Shown here one piece after another: positions 16,947 through 25,507 of a DNA stretch of 64,000 nucleotides. This DNA comes from CADEGL01 sp050180485 (GTDB lineage: Bacteria > Pseudomonadota > Alphaproteobacteria > CADEGL01). Position 1 is the first letter of the stretch; each line of letters starts with the position of its first letter. A program made the position numbers and the translations under genes. Under the pieces are notes generated by a model. That model had not been told where the DNA came from. It made no database searches and saw only the letters and a list, made by a program, of their open reading frames with translations. Location of the stretch: assembly GCA_050180485.1 (NCBI GenBank), contig JBFXED010000020.1:3690-67689 (forward strand), in the 5' to 3' direction.

Positions 16947-17728
16947 CCGGCGTGCCGCCCGAACCGCTCCGCGCCCGGACGCTGGACGCGCCCGGCATCC
17001 GTCACGGCTTCTTCGGCCGCAAGGGCGGTGTGAGTGAAGGCCTCTACGATTCGCTGAACTGCGGCTTCGGTTCCAAGGACGCGCGCGCGGCGGTGGCGGA
17101 AAACCGCGCGCGCGCGGCAACCGCCCTGGGCGGCAAGCCCGACATGCTGGTGACGGGCTATCAAGTCCACAGCCCGGACGTCGTCCATGTCGAGACGCCC
17201 TGGCTTCCCGGCGATGCACCCAAAGTGGACGGGCTGGTCGCGACCAAGCCCGGCATCGTGCTGGGCGTCCTGGCCGCGGATTGCGCGCCGGTCCTGTTCG
17301 CCGATCCCATCGCCAGGATCGTAGGCGCGGCGCATGCGGGCTGGCGCGGCGCGGTCGGCGGCGTACTGGACGCCACGGTGGACGCCATGGTCCGCCTGGG
17401 TGCGCGCGTATCCTCGATCCGCGCGGCTGTGGGCCCCTGCATCGGCAAGGACTCCTACGAAGTGGGGCCGGAGTTCCCCGCGCCTTTCCTCGCCGAAAAT
17501 CCGGCCAACCGGGATTTCTTCCGCCCAGGCCGGAGCGCGGGCCATTTCCTGTTCGACCTGACCGGCTATGTCGGGCGGCGGCTGGAGCGGCTCGGCCTCG
17601 GCGCCGTCGAGCGGCTGGAGCGCGACACCTGCGCGGAAGCCGACTCGTTCTTCAGCTATCGCCGCTCATGCCTCAGGAGCGAAGCGGATTTCGGCCGTGG
17701 CCTTTCGGCCATCACGCTCGCGGAATGA
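16943..17728 (+). CDS. pgeF: Peptidoglycan editing factor PgeF (YfiH/laccase-domain)
   Basis: PgeF removes mis-incorporated L-serine-containing muropeptide precursors and was earlier called polyphenol oxidase. The 261-residue protein has FFGRKGGVSEGLYDSLN, the metal-site ADCAPVLFAD, AHAGWRGAVGG and GPCIGKDSYEVG, all signature segments. The start is TTG at 16943, overlapping the preceding stop; a GTG at 16952 is an alternative. Confidence 0.94.
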   Translation: MTGVPPEPLRARTLDAPGIRHGFFGRKGGVSEGLYDSLNCGFGSKDARAAVAENRARAATALGGKPDMLVTGYQVHSPDVVHVETPWLPGDAPKVDGLVATKPGIVLGVLAADCAPVLFADPIARIVGAAHAGWRGAVGGVLDATVDAMVRLGARVSSIRAAVGPCIGKDSYEVGPEFPAPFLAENPANRDFFRPGRSAGHFLFDLTGYVGRRLERLGLGAVERLERDTCAEADSFFSYRRSCLRSEADFGRGLSAITLAE

Positions 17729-17732
17729 TGCC

Positions 17733-18347
17733 ATGACCGAACGCGTCGCCCATCTGATCCATGCGATCCGTGCCTATTACGAAGGTCTCGTAATCAACGA
17801 CGCCGCGGTGAAGCGCGAGGTCGACCACATGCTGTCGGCGACGGCGGCGCTCGATCCGGTCGAGCCGACAGGCAATCGCGTCAATGCCGGCGCAGTGAAG
17901 CATCTGCCCGGCGTGCTCGATGCCGCGCGAAGAGGCCCAGGCCGCGCGGTCGCCGATGCGATTGACGCCGCGCGCGACGACCTCCTCTGGTATTACGGCT
18001 ATGCGCCGCGGCCTGGCGAACGCGACTTGTCCCAGGACATCGCCTTCTGCGAAATCCTGGGACCGACCACGGGCTCGTTCCGCAGCGCGGACGCGCGGCT
18101 CGGTTTCACCCTGATCGGCCCGCGCATGCATTATCCCGCCCATTCGCATCCCGCGGCCGAGTTGTATCACTTGCTGGCCGGACCCAGCACGTGGATCAAG
18201 GCCGATGTGGCTTCGCGCAAGACGCCGGGCGATTTCATCTTCCATCCCTCCGGTGTGTCGCACGCGATGGAAACGGACGACGCATCGCTGCTCTCCGTCT
18301 ATTCCTGGAGCGGGGACATCATTTCGCGCTCGACGTATTTGGCGTGA
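17733..18347 (+). CDS. DMSP-lyase-like cupin protein
   Basis: A 204-residue protein whose C-terminal half has both cupin motifs of the DddL/DddQ-type dimethylsulfoniopropionate lyases: HYPAHSHPAAELYHLLAG (HxH, then E) and GDFIFHPSGVSHAMET (PSG, then H). A tyrosine in the first motif could be the proposed catalytic base. The N-terminal helical part is of the matching length. DMSP cleavage is plausible but not proved; many relatives in non-marine bacteria act on unknown substrates. It begins 4 bases after pgeF. Longer in-frame starts overlap pgeF and are unlikely. Confidence 0.75.
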   Translation: MTERVAHLIHAIRAYYEGLVINDAAVKREVDHMLSATAALDPVEPTGNRVNAGAVKHLPGVLDAARRGPGRAVADAIDAARDDLLWYYGYAPRPGERDLSQDIAFCEILGPTTGSFRSADARLGFTLIGPRMHYPAHSHPAAELYHLLAGPSTWIKADVASRKTPGDFIFHPSGVSHAMETDDASLLSVYSWSGDIISRSTYLA

Positions 18348-18422
18348 CACGCCTGTATCGGCTGGCGGCGGACGCTATAATTCCGCCTCCGCCCTCCCAA
18401 TTCTCGCGGCGGACGAGGCCTT

Positions 18423-18491
18423 ATGCCCTACCTCATCTTCTTCCTCATCTTCCTGTTCTTCGGCCTGATGGCGAGCTGTGTGCTGGCGTAG
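18423..18491 (+). CDS. Possible 22-residue hydrophobic peptide
   Basis: ATG CCC TAC... to TAG encodes 22 residues, almost all Leu, Ile, Phe, with LMASC near the end. GAGG lies about 6 bases before the ATG, and the frame overlaps the GTG start of the lipoprotein gene by 14 bases, which suggests translational coupling. It could be a single-span membrane peptide, a leader, or chance. Confidence 0.3.
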   Translation: MPYLIFFLIFLFFGLMASCVLA

Positions 18492-19359
18492 CCTTGCGGC
18501 CAGCCTCGTCATCCTTCTGACCGCCGCGGCCTGCACGCCCCTGCCGCAGCCCTTCGCGCATACGAAGGCCGACGTCGAGAAGTCGAAGAAGGTTTTGGAA
18601 CTGCCGGACGGCGCCGGCATCGTCATCAATCCCAACATCGAGGGCGCGCCGCCGGAGATTTCGGCCGCGCTGGCTAACGCCATGGTCAAAGCGCTGTCGG
18701 ACGCGAACATTCCGGCCAGCACCACAGGCGGCAACAAATCGAGCCAGGTGCTCGAAGGCCGCCTGGCCGCCGCACCCGTCGCGGGGCGCAGCAAGGTTTT
18801 GATCCTGTGGACGCTGACCAACCACGAGAACAACAAGATCGGCGAATACTTGCAGCACGAGACGGTCGATCTGCGCGGCTGGCAAACCGCGCGCCCCGCC
18901 GTGATGGCCGATCTGGCAAGCCACGCCGCCGAACCCATCGCCGGCCTGATCCAGGACAAGGGCTCGGTGACCGCACCCGGCCAAGGAAGTATCGCCGAAG
19001 TCCGCATGGTGGAAGGCGCGCCCGGCGACGGCGCGACCAGCCTGACCCGCGCCATGCGCTTCTACCTGCAACAGGCCAAGGTGAAGATCGTCGATAAGCC
19101 CTCGCCCGAGGCCTTGATCGTGCAAGGAACGGTCGAGATGGGGGCGCCGCGCGGCGGCACCCAGCCCATCACCATCACTTGGCGTGTGCTGCGGGCGGAC
19201 GGCACGGAGGCGGGCAAGGTGGCCCAGAACAACGCCGTCCCGACAGGCTCGCTGGACAAGGCCTGGGGCGATATCGCCTTCCTGGTCGCCGAGGCGGCGG
19301 CGCCCGGCGTGACCCAGATCATCAAACGTCTCGCGGACCTGCCCGGCCAATCGCGCTAA
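18478..19359 (+). CDS. Putative lipoprotein of unknown function
   Basis: A 293-residue protein from GTG with a short signal and lipobox (SLVILLTAAACTP, lipidated C19). The mature part has GIVINPNIEGAPPEISAALANAMVKALSDANIPAST, suggesting a repeated alpha/beta fold, and a second half with similar elements (TWRVLRADGTEAGKVAQNN). Alphaproteobacterial homologues occur near prs, but no function is known to me. It is presumably exported and anchored by the Lgt pathway. Confidence 0.75.
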   Translation: MCWRSLAASLVILLTAAACTPLPQPFAHTKADVEKSKKVLELPDGAGIVINPNIEGAPPEISAALANAMVKALSDANIPASTTGGNKSSQVLEGRLAAAPVAGRSKVLILWTLTNHENNKIGEYLQHETVDLRGWQTARPAVMADLASHAAEPIAGLIQDKGSVTAPGQGSIAEVRMVEGAPGDGATSLTRAMRFYLQQAKVKIVDKPSPEALIVQGTVEMGAPRGGTQPITITWRVLRADGTEAGKVAQNNAVPTGSLDKAWGDIAFLVAEAAAPGVTQIIKRLADLPGQSR

Positions 19360-19490
19360 ATCCCCGAAAAAGCCCGGAAAAACCTGGTTTTGGGCGTGTT
19401 TACAGAGGCAAGACCGCTTGTTAGATTGCGCGCGCCCTGGGGACGCCGGGCCGCTTCCCACTTAAGCGCGACGCCAACAGCGAACGGCCT

Positions 19491-20423
19491 ATGAAGATCA
19501 TCGCCGGCAACAGCAATCGGCCCCTCGCCGAAGCGATTTCGGCTTACCTCAACTTGCCGATGACCAAGGCGAGCGTGCGGCACTTCTCGGATCGGGAGGT
19601 GTTCGTCGAGATTCTGGAGAATATCCGGGGCGAGGACGTGTTCGTGGTGCAGTCCACGTCCTATCCGGCGAACGACCATCTGATGGAGCTTCTGGTCACC
19701 CTCGACGCGCTCCGCCGGGCTTCGGCCCGCCGGGTCACCGCCGTGATTCCTTATTATGGATATGCGCGCCAGGACCGTAAAACCGGCCCCCGCACCCCCA
19801 TTTCGGCCAAGCTGGTGGCCAACCTGATCACCACCGCCGGCGCCAACCGCGTCCTGACCTTGGATCTGCACGCCGGCCAGATTCAGGGCTTTTTCGACAT
19901 CCCCACGGACAACCTGTTCGCCGCCCCGGTGCTCAGCAAGGACATCAAAGAGCGCTTGAATGGCAAGGACTTGGTCATCATTTCGCCGGACGTCGGCGGC
20001 GTGGTCCGGGCCCGCGCGCTGGCGAAACGGCTTGACGCCGAACTGGCAATCATCGATAAGCGCCGCGAACGCGCCGGTGAGTCCGAGGTCATGAACATCA
20101 TCGGCGACGTCGATGGCCGGCGTTGCGTCCTGGTCGACGATATCGTGGATTCGGGCGGAACACTGTGCAACGCCGCCGTGGCGCTCATGGAGCGCGGTGC
20201 GGCGTCGGTCCATGCCTACGTGACGCATGGCGTGCTGTCGGGCAAGGCGGTGGAACGGATTTCCGCCTCGCCCATCGTGAACATGGTGATCACGGACAGC
20301 ATCCAGGCCACCGAGGCGGTCCGCAACTCGAAGAATATCCGCCAATTGCCGATCGCGGCACTCCTGGGCGAGGCGATCAAGCGGATCAGCGACGAAAGCT
20401 CGGTTTCGAGCCTGTTCGACTGA
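19491..20423 (+). CDS. prs: Ribose-phosphate pyrophosphokinase
   Basis: Prs makes PRPP from ribose 5-phosphate and ATP for nucleotide, histidine and tryptophan synthesis. The 310-residue protein shows IIAGNSNRPLAEAI, the FSDREVFVEI segment, YYGYARQDRKTGPRTPIS, DLHAGQIQGFFDIPTDNL and the PRPP loop VLVDDIVDSGGT. The 131 bases upstream presumably hold its promoter; I see no clear terminator for the lipoprotein gene there. Confidence 0.97.
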   Translation: MKIIAGNSNRPLAEAISAYLNLPMTKASVRHFSDREVFVEILENIRGEDVFVVQSTSYPANDHLMELLVTLDALRRASARRVTAVIPYYGYARQDRKTGPRTPISAKLVANLITTAGANRVLTLDLHAGQIQGFFDIPTDNLFAAPVLSKDIKERLNGKDLVIISPDVGGVVRARALAKRLDAELAIIDKRRERAGESEVMNIIGDVDGRRCVLVDDIVDSGGTLCNAAVALMERGAASVHAYVTHGVLSGKAVERISASPIVNMVITDSIQATEAVRNSKNIRQLPIAALLGEAIKRISDESSVSSLFD

Positions 20424-20496
20424 GGCAGTAACGGTTTAGCAAGGGCGACGGCGCCGTAACGACGGCACCCGCCGAAGAATGGAAAGGATCGAAGCG

Positions 20497-21264
20497 ATGG
20501 CCGAGATTCAGACGATCAAGGCAGAGGCCCGCTCCAAGCTCGGCACCGGCGGCGCGCGTGACACGCGGCGCGGCGGCCGCATTCCGGCCATCGTCTATGG
20601 CGAGAAGGCCGAGCCGCAGCCCGTCTCCGTCGACCTCAAGGAGATCGACCGCGAGATCCACAAGACGTCGTTCTTCGCGACGCTGTACGAGATCGAGATC
20701 GACGGCAAGAAACAGCGCGTTCTTCCGCGCGACCTGCAGCTCGATCCTGTCAACGACATCCCCGTCCATCTGGACTTCATGCGCGTCGGCAAGAACACCC
20801 GCCTCCGCGTCAACGTGCCCGTGGTGGCGGTCAATGGCGAGGCCTCGCCGGGCCTGAAGCGCGGCGGCGTGTTGAACATCGTGCGCCACGAGGTCGCCGT
20901 GTTCTGCCGGGCCGACAACATTCCCGAGAAGATCACGATCGACTTGACGGGCCTCGACATCAACGACTCGGTTCATATCAGCAACGTGAAGCTGCCCGAC
21001 GGCGTGACGCCGACCATCAAGGGCCGCGACTTCGCGGTTGCCACGATTTCCCCGCCGACGGTCCAGGTCGAAGAGGTCGTCGCGAAGCCGGCCGAGGGCG
21101 CCGAGGGCGCGGCTCCGGCCGAGGGCGCGGCTGCCGCACCGGCTGCGGGCGCCGCGGCACCGGCCGCCGCCGCGGGTGGCGCGGCTGCCAAGGGCGCGGC
21201 TCCGGCCGCGGGTGGCGCTGCGGCCAAGGGTGCGGCACCGGCCGCGGGCGGCAAGAAGAAGTAA
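20497..21264 (+). CDS. rplY: 50S ribosomal protein L25/general stress protein Ctc
   Basis: L25 binds 5S rRNA. The 255-residue protein is the long Ctc form: an N-terminal 5S-binding domain (EARSKLGTGGARDTRRGGRIPAIVYG) and the TL5/Ctc C-domain (LRVNVPVVAVNGEASPGLKRGGVLN). After residue about 195 comes a 60-residue Ala/Gly/Pro tail containing two near-identical GGAAAKGAAPAA units and ending GGKKK. I chose the ATG at 20497 (AGGA upstream) over one 18 bases earlier. Confidence 0.95.
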   Translation: MAEIQTIKAEARSKLGTGGARDTRRGGRIPAIVYGEKAEPQPVSVDLKEIDREIHKTSFFATLYEIEIDGKKQRVLPRDLQLDPVNDIPVHLDFMRVGKNTRLRVNVPVVAVNGEASPGLKRGGVLNIVRHEVAVFCRADNIPEKITIDLTGLDINDSVHISNVKLPDGVTPTIKGRDFAVATISPPTVQVEEVVAKPAEGAEGAAPAEGAAAAPAAGAAAPAAAAGGAAAKGAAPAAGGAAAKGAAPAAGGKKK

Positions 21265-21291
21265 GCGCCGTCCGCCATCCGGAGCCCGGCC

Positions 21292-21909
21292 ATGCTGCTG
21301 TTCGTGGGCCTGGGCAATCCGGGACCGGAGCACCGCTACCAACGCCACAATGTGGGCTTCATGGCGGTCGACACGATCGCCAAGCGGTACGAATTCGCGC
21401 CGTTCCGTCCGCGTTACCGCGGCCAGCTCGCGGAAGGCCGCATCGACACGCACAAGGTCCTGGTGCTCAAGCCCCTCACCTACATGAACGACTCCGGCGT
21501 TTCGCTGGGCGAGGCCGCGCGTTTTCATAAGATTCCGCCGGAGAAGGTTTTCGTCTTCCACGACGAGCTCGACCTGGCGCCCGGCAAGATCCGCGTGAAG
21601 CTGGGCGGCAGCAGCGCGGGCCACAACGGCCTGCGCAGCATCGATACCCATCTGGGACCGGATTATTGGCGCGTGCGCATCGGCATCGGCCATCCGGGCG
21701 ATCGCAGCCGCGTCCTGTCCTGGGTCTTGCGCGACTTCAGCAAGGCCGACGAAGAATGGTTGCCGGCCACGCTTGACGCGATGGCGGAAGCCGCGCCGCT
21801 TCTGGCTTCGGGCCGAGACGCGGATTTCATGAGCCGCGTGGCTCTTCTCACCCGGCCGCAAAGGCCCAAGCCCGAACGGCGGGCGACGGACGCGGCGACG
21901 GAGAACTGA
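21292..21909 (+). CDS. pth: Peptidyl-tRNA hydrolase
   Basis: Pth recycles tRNA from aborted peptidyl-tRNA. The 205-residue protein has FVGLGNPGPEHRYQRHNVGF with the catalytic His, LKPLTYMNDSG, and HDELDLAPGKIRVKLGGSSAGHNGLRS with the conserved Asp. Length is typical plus a short charged tail. It lies between rplY and ychF, a widely conserved order. Confidence 0.97.
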   Translation: MLLFVGLGNPGPEHRYQRHNVGFMAVDTIAKRYEFAPFRPRYRGQLAEGRIDTHKVLVLKPLTYMNDSGVSLGEAARFHKIPPEKVFVFHDELDLAPGKIRVKLGGSSAGHNGLRSIDTHLGPDYWRVRIGIGHPGDRSRVLSWVLRDFSKADEEWLPATLDAMAEAAPLLASGRDADFMSRVALLTRPQRPKPERRATDAATEN

Positions 21910-21918
21910 CGGAATCCC

Positions 21919-23019
21919 ATGGGCTTCAAATGCGGAATCATCGGGCTGCCGAATGTCGGCAAGTCCACCCTGTTCAACGCGCTGCTGCGCACGGCGGCGG
22001 CCCAGGCGGCCAATTATCCGTTCTGCACCATCGAGCCGAATGTCGGCCGCGTGGACGTGCCCGACGGACGCTTGGCGACGCTGGCCCGCCTGTCCAAATC
22101 CGAGAAGATCGTCCCGACGCAGATCGAGTTCGTCGACATCGCGGGCCTCGTGCGCGGCGCCAGCAAGGGCGAAGGGCTGGGCAACAAGTTCCTGGCCAAC
22201 ATCCGCGAGGTGGACGCGGTGGCCCACGTGCTGCGCTGCTTCGAAGGCGGCGACGTCACGCATGTCGAGGGCGGGGTCGATCCGGTCCGCGATGCCGAGA
22301 TCGTCGAGACGGAATTGATGCTGGCCGACCTCGACTCGCTCGAGCGGCGCTTGGATGCCGCGGTCAAGAAGGCGCGCGGCGGCGACGCCGAATCGAAGGC
22401 TTTCGTGCCCCTGATGGAGGCCGCGGTCGCGGCGCTGCGCGAGGGAAAGCCCGCGCGCACGGTCAAGATCGCGCCGCAGGATCAGCTGCGTTTCCGCCAG
22501 CTCCAGTTGCTCACCGCCCTGCCCGTCCTCTACGTCGCCAATGTCGATGAGACCAGCGCCGCGCACGGCAACGCGCTGAGCGAGAAGGTCGCCGCGCGCG
22601 CCGCGGCCGAGGGCGCGCAGTATGTCGTGATCTCCGCGGCGATCGAGGCCGAATTGGCGCAGCTCGAGAACGAGACCGAACGGCTCGAGTTCCTCCTCTC
22701 CCTCGGGTTGGAAGAGGCCGGTCTCGACCGCTTCATCCGCAAGGGCTATCAGCTCCTCGATCTCATCACCTACCTGACGACGGGTCCGAAGGAGACGCAC
22801 GCCTGGACCGTGCGGCGCGGCGCGACGGCACCGGAGGCCGCGGGCGTGATCCACACCGACTTCACCCGCGGCTTCATCGCCGCCGAGGTGATTCCCTACG
22901 ACGATTTCGTCGCGGCCGGCAGCGAACAGGCCGCCAAGGCGGCCGGCAAGATGCGGCTGGAAGGGCGCGACTATGTCGTCCAGGACGGTGACGTGATGCT
23001 GTTCCGATTCAATGTCTAA
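21919..23019 (+). CDS. ychF: Redox-regulated ATPase YchF
   Basis: YchF is an Obg-family P-loop protein that prefers ATP and is tied to ribosomes and oxidative stress control. The 366-residue protein has the P-loop GLPNVGKST (residues 9-17), the switch II DIAGLVRGASKGEGLGNKFL, and the C-terminal TGS domain (TGPKETHAWTVRRG...HTDFTRGFIAAEV). It is complete and of family length. Confidence 0.97.
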   Translation: MGFKCGIIGLPNVGKSTLFNALLRTAAAQAANYPFCTIEPNVGRVDVPDGRLATLARLSKSEKIVPTQIEFVDIAGLVRGASKGEGLGNKFLANIREVDAVAHVLRCFEGGDVTHVEGGVDPVRDAEIVETELMLADLDSLERRLDAAVKKARGGDAESKAFVPLMEAAVAALREGKPARTVKIAPQDQLRFRQLQLLTALPVLYVANVDETSAAHGNALSEKVAARAAAEGAQYVVISAAIEAELAQLENETERLEFLLSLGLEEAGLDRFIRKGYQLLDLITYLTTGPKETHAWTVRRGATAPEAAGVIHTDFTRGFIAAEVIPYDDFVAAGSEQAAKAAGKMRLEGRDYVVQDGDVMLFRFNV

Positions 23020-23042
23020 TATTTAGGCAATCATATTTCGAC

Positions 23043-23203
23043 GCCTATTTTATAGGCACGAATCGGTGCAATGGCCGTGTCCCAGACAAGGCCGCTTTTC
23101 ATAACTATTTGAAAATAAATATATTTTCTCCATACCGCAGTGCGGCATGGAGTTTGAAATAGCTATGTCCGAGACCACGCCAAAATCTTGGTTCGGACAT
23201 GGA
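23043..23203 (+). promoter_or_regulatory. AT-rich leader region with three inverted repeats
   Basis: Between ychF and amtB is an AT-rich stretch unlike its surroundings. It holds GCCTAT-TTT-ATAGGC (23043-23057), CCATaCCGCA-g-TGCGGcATGG (23130-23150, one mismatch), and a longer hairpin: ATGTCCGA (23165-23172) pairs with TCGGACAT (23193-23200) and CCAA with TTGG inside it. The last arm contains the ATG of the small frame at 23199. These could be operators or an RNA switch for amtB. No sigma-54 -24/-12 site was found by eye. Confidence 0.45.
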
Positions 23204-23423
23204 TTTGACTTCCCGCAACCTCCTGGAAACGGCTCCTGCCTCTGAAGAAGAGCCGGCGGTGGACGCGCGCAGGATTTCCGATCGGGTGCGCGAGCGCGCG
23301 CTCGATGCTTCGGGTCCGCTTTGGCCACTGGCTCTCAACGGTTGGATGCCGCTCGACCGCCTGCCCGTGAGGCACGCGGAAGCCGCCGCCGTTCCCGCCC
23401 CATTGCCAGGAGCCGCCCCATGA
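23199..23423 (+). CDS. Small ORF coupled to amtB, function unknown
   Basis: A 74-residue frame (MDLTSRNLLETAPASEEEPAV...) ends in TGA overlapping the amtB ATG (ATGA). The overlap and its position in the amtB leader suggest a leader or small regulatory protein. There is no good Shine-Dalgarno sequence, no recognised domain, and composition is compatible with chance, so this is tentative. It is not a GlnK homologue. Confidence 0.3.
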   Translation: MDLTSRNLLETAPASEEEPAVDARRISDRVRERALDASGPLWPLALNGWMPLDRLPVRHAEAAAVPAPLPGAAP

Positions 23424-24709
23424 TCCGTCTCGTCCTTCTCGCCCTATCCGCGATTCTCGCGGGCGGCCCCGCCCTTGCCGAAGAGGCGGCGGCTCCGCCG
23501 CCCGTCCTCGACAGCGGCAACACGGCGTGGATGCTGGTCTCCACCGCCCTCGTCTTGATGATGACGATCCCCGGCGTCGCATTGTTCTACGGCGGCATGG
23601 TGCGCAAGAAGAACGTGCTGGCCACCGTGATGCAAAGCTTCGCGGTCACCTGCGTGATCTCGATCCTATGGGCCGTCGTGGGTTACAGCCTGGCCTTCAC
23701 CGAAGGCGTGCCGTTCGTCGGCGGCTTGAGCCGCGCCTTCCTATCCGGTCTCGAGGTCGGCGGGCTCAACGCGAGCTTCCCCGAATCGGTCTGGATCACC
23801 TTCCAGATGACCTTCGCGATCATCACGGCCGCGCTGATCTGCGGCGCCGTGGCCGACCGCATGAAGTTCTCTTCCTTGCTCTGGTTCGTGAGCCTCTGGT
23901 CCCTCGCCGTCTATTCGCCCGTGGCCCACTGGGTCTGGGGTCCGAAGGGCTTCCTGTTCGACGCGGGCGTGCTCGACTATGCCGGCGGCACGGTGGTGCA
24001 CATCAACGCGGGCGTCGCGGGCCTGGTCGCGGCGATCATGCTGGGCAAGCGCAAGGGCTACGGCGCCGAGCCGTTCCCGCCGCACAACCTGGTTCTGTCC
24101 GTGATCGGCGCCGCGCTTCTGTGGGTCGGCTGGTTCGGCTTCAACGCGGGCTCGGCCGCCGCCGCCGACGGACGCGCGGGCATGGCCATGATCGTGACCC
24201 AGATCGCAACCGCCGCCGCCGCCCTGTCGTGGATGTTTGTCGAGTGGACCCTGCGCGGAAAGCCGAGTGTCCTCGGCATCATCTCGGGTGCGGTCGGCGG
24301 ACTGGTCGCCATCACGCCGGCCTCGGGCTTCGTCGGCCCGATGGGTGCGCTGGCCATCGGCCTCGTCGCGGGCGGCGCCTGCTACTGGGGCGCGTCAGGC
24401 CTAAAGCGGATGTGCGGCTATGACGACTCGCTGGACGTCTTCGGCGTCCACGGCGTGGGCGGCATCGTCGGCGCGATCCTGACCGGCGTGTTCGCGGTCG
24501 AAGCCATCGGCGGCGCGCCCGGCCTCTTGGAGGGTAATCCTACCCAGGTGCTGACGCAGCTTTACGGCGTCGCGGCGACGATCGTGTGGAGCGCGCTTGC
24601 CTCCTTCATCATCCTCAAGCTCATCGATCTCACGATCGGCCTGCGCGTCTCTGAAGAGGTGGAGCGCGACGGGCTGGACTTCGAACTCCACGGCGAAAGC
24701 GTGCCATAA
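23420..24709 (+). CDS. amtB: Ammonium transporter AmtB
   Basis: A 429-residue trimeric ammonium channel. It starts at the ATG at 23420 with AGGAG 8 bases upstream, followed by a signal peptide (LVLLALSAILAGGPALA) and eleven predicted membrane helices. Family motifs are NTAWMLVSTALVLMMTIPG, FYGGMVRKKN, DYAGGTVVHINAGVAGLV and DDSLDVFGVHGVGGIVG with the pore histidine. A longer frame upstream lacks a signal sequence. No glnK gene is adjacent, which is unusual. Confidence 0.96.
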   Translation: MIRLVLLALSAILAGGPALAEEAAAPPPVLDSGNTAWMLVSTALVLMMTIPGVALFYGGMVRKKNVLATVMQSFAVTCVISILWAVVGYSLAFTEGVPFVGGLSRAFLSGLEVGGLNASFPESVWITFQMTFAIITAALICGAVADRMKFSSLLWFVSLWSLAVYSPVAHWVWGPKGFLFDAGVLDYAGGTVVHINAGVAGLVAAIMLGKRKGYGAEPFPPHNLVLSVIGAALLWVGWFGFNAGSAAAADGRAGMAMIVTQIATAAAALSWMFVEWTLRGKPSVLGIISGAVGGLVAITPASGFVGPMGALAIGLVAGGACYWGASGLKRMCGYDDSLDVFGVHGVGGIVGAILTGVFAVEAIGGAPGLLEGNPTQVLTQLYGVAATIVWSALASFIILKLIDLTIGLRVSEEVERDGLDFELHGESVP

Positions 24710-24736
24710 CAGGGAGCGCCGCGGGGGACGGGGAAT

Positions 24737-24765
24737 GGGGGCCGGGCGGGCCCCCGTTCTTCTTT
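24737..24765 (+). terminator. Terminator of amtB
   Basis: GGGGGCC, a 5-base loop, GGCCCCC, then G and TTCTTCTTT, starting 28 bases after the amtB stop. The stem and the pyrimidine tract fit a Rho-independent terminator. Confidence 0.75.
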
Positions 24766-24838
24766 GGGGAACCGGGTCTTCATTTAAGGAGTTGGCCGTC
24801 TATACTCAGCGCGCATTTCAATGCGGAGAGCGTTTGCC

Positions 24839-25507
24839 ATGGGCCAGACCATCACCCTCACTGCCGAAGACGGCTTCGGCTTCGACGCCTATCTGGCCGA
24901 GCCGAAGGGCAAGCCCAAGGCAGGTCTCGTCGTCATCCAGGAAATCTTCGGCGTGAACAGCCACATGCGCGGTGTCACCGACGAATTCGCCCGTCATGGC
25001 TATCTTTCCGTCTGCCCCGCCTTGTTCGACCGCGCGAAGAAGAAGGTCGATCTGGGTTACACCCAGCAGGATATCGAAGCCGGCCGCGACCTGCGCGCCG
25101 CCGTGGGCTGGGACAACCCGATCAAGGACGTGCGCGCGGCCATGAAGCACGTGCAGAGCGCGGGCAAGATCGGCACGGTCGGCTATTGCTGGGGCGGCTC
25201 GGTGGCCTGGTTGACCGCCACGCGGCTCGATGGCATCGCGGCCACCGTCTGCTATTACGGCGGCCAAATCGCGGCCTTCAAGGACGAGAAGGCTAAGGTG
25301 CCGGTGATGTTCCACTTCGGCGAATACGACAAGGGTATCCCCATGTCGGACGTGGAGGCCGTGAAGAAAGCCCAACCGAACCAGATACTGCACGTCTATC
25401 CGTCCGGCCACGGCTTCAACTGCGAACAGCGCGCGGATTTCGACGCAGCCAGCAAGAAGCTGGCGCTCGACCGCAGCCTGGCGTTCTTCGCCAAGAATCT
25501 GGCTTAG
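24839..25507 (+). CDS. Dienelactone hydrolase family protein
   Basis: A 222-residue alpha/beta hydrolase. The nucleophile is Cys117 in GYCWGG, with D164 (FGEYDKGIP) and H191 (YPSGHGFNC) completing the Cys-Asp-His triad typical of dienelactone hydrolases. The ATG at 24839 has GGAGAG upstream; an earlier in-frame ATG is less likely. Its stop overlaps that of the convergent creatininase-family gene. The substrate is unknown; not all members act on dienelactone. Confidence 0.92.
   Translation: MGQTITLTAEDGFGFDAYLAEPKGKPKAGLVVIQEIFGVNSHMRGVTDEFARHGYLSVCPALFDRAKKKVDLGYTQQDIEAGRDLRAAVGWDNPIKDVRAAMKHVQSAGKIGTVGYCWGGSVAWLTATRLDGIAATVCYYGGQIAAFKDEKAKVPVMFHFGEYDKGIPMSDVEAVKKAQPNQILHVYPSGHGFNCEQRADFDAASKKLALDRSLAFFAKNLA

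Noticed and set aside
20386..22854. 822-codon open frame on the minus strand across rplY, pth and ychF
   Set aside because: It is antisense to three clear housekeeping genes and is His/Asp/Arg/Gln-rich nonsense typical of GC-rich shadow frames.
23020..23419. Sigma-54 promoter or glnK gene before amtB
   Set aside because: No TGGCAC-N5-TTGC-like site and no PII protein could be found by eye.
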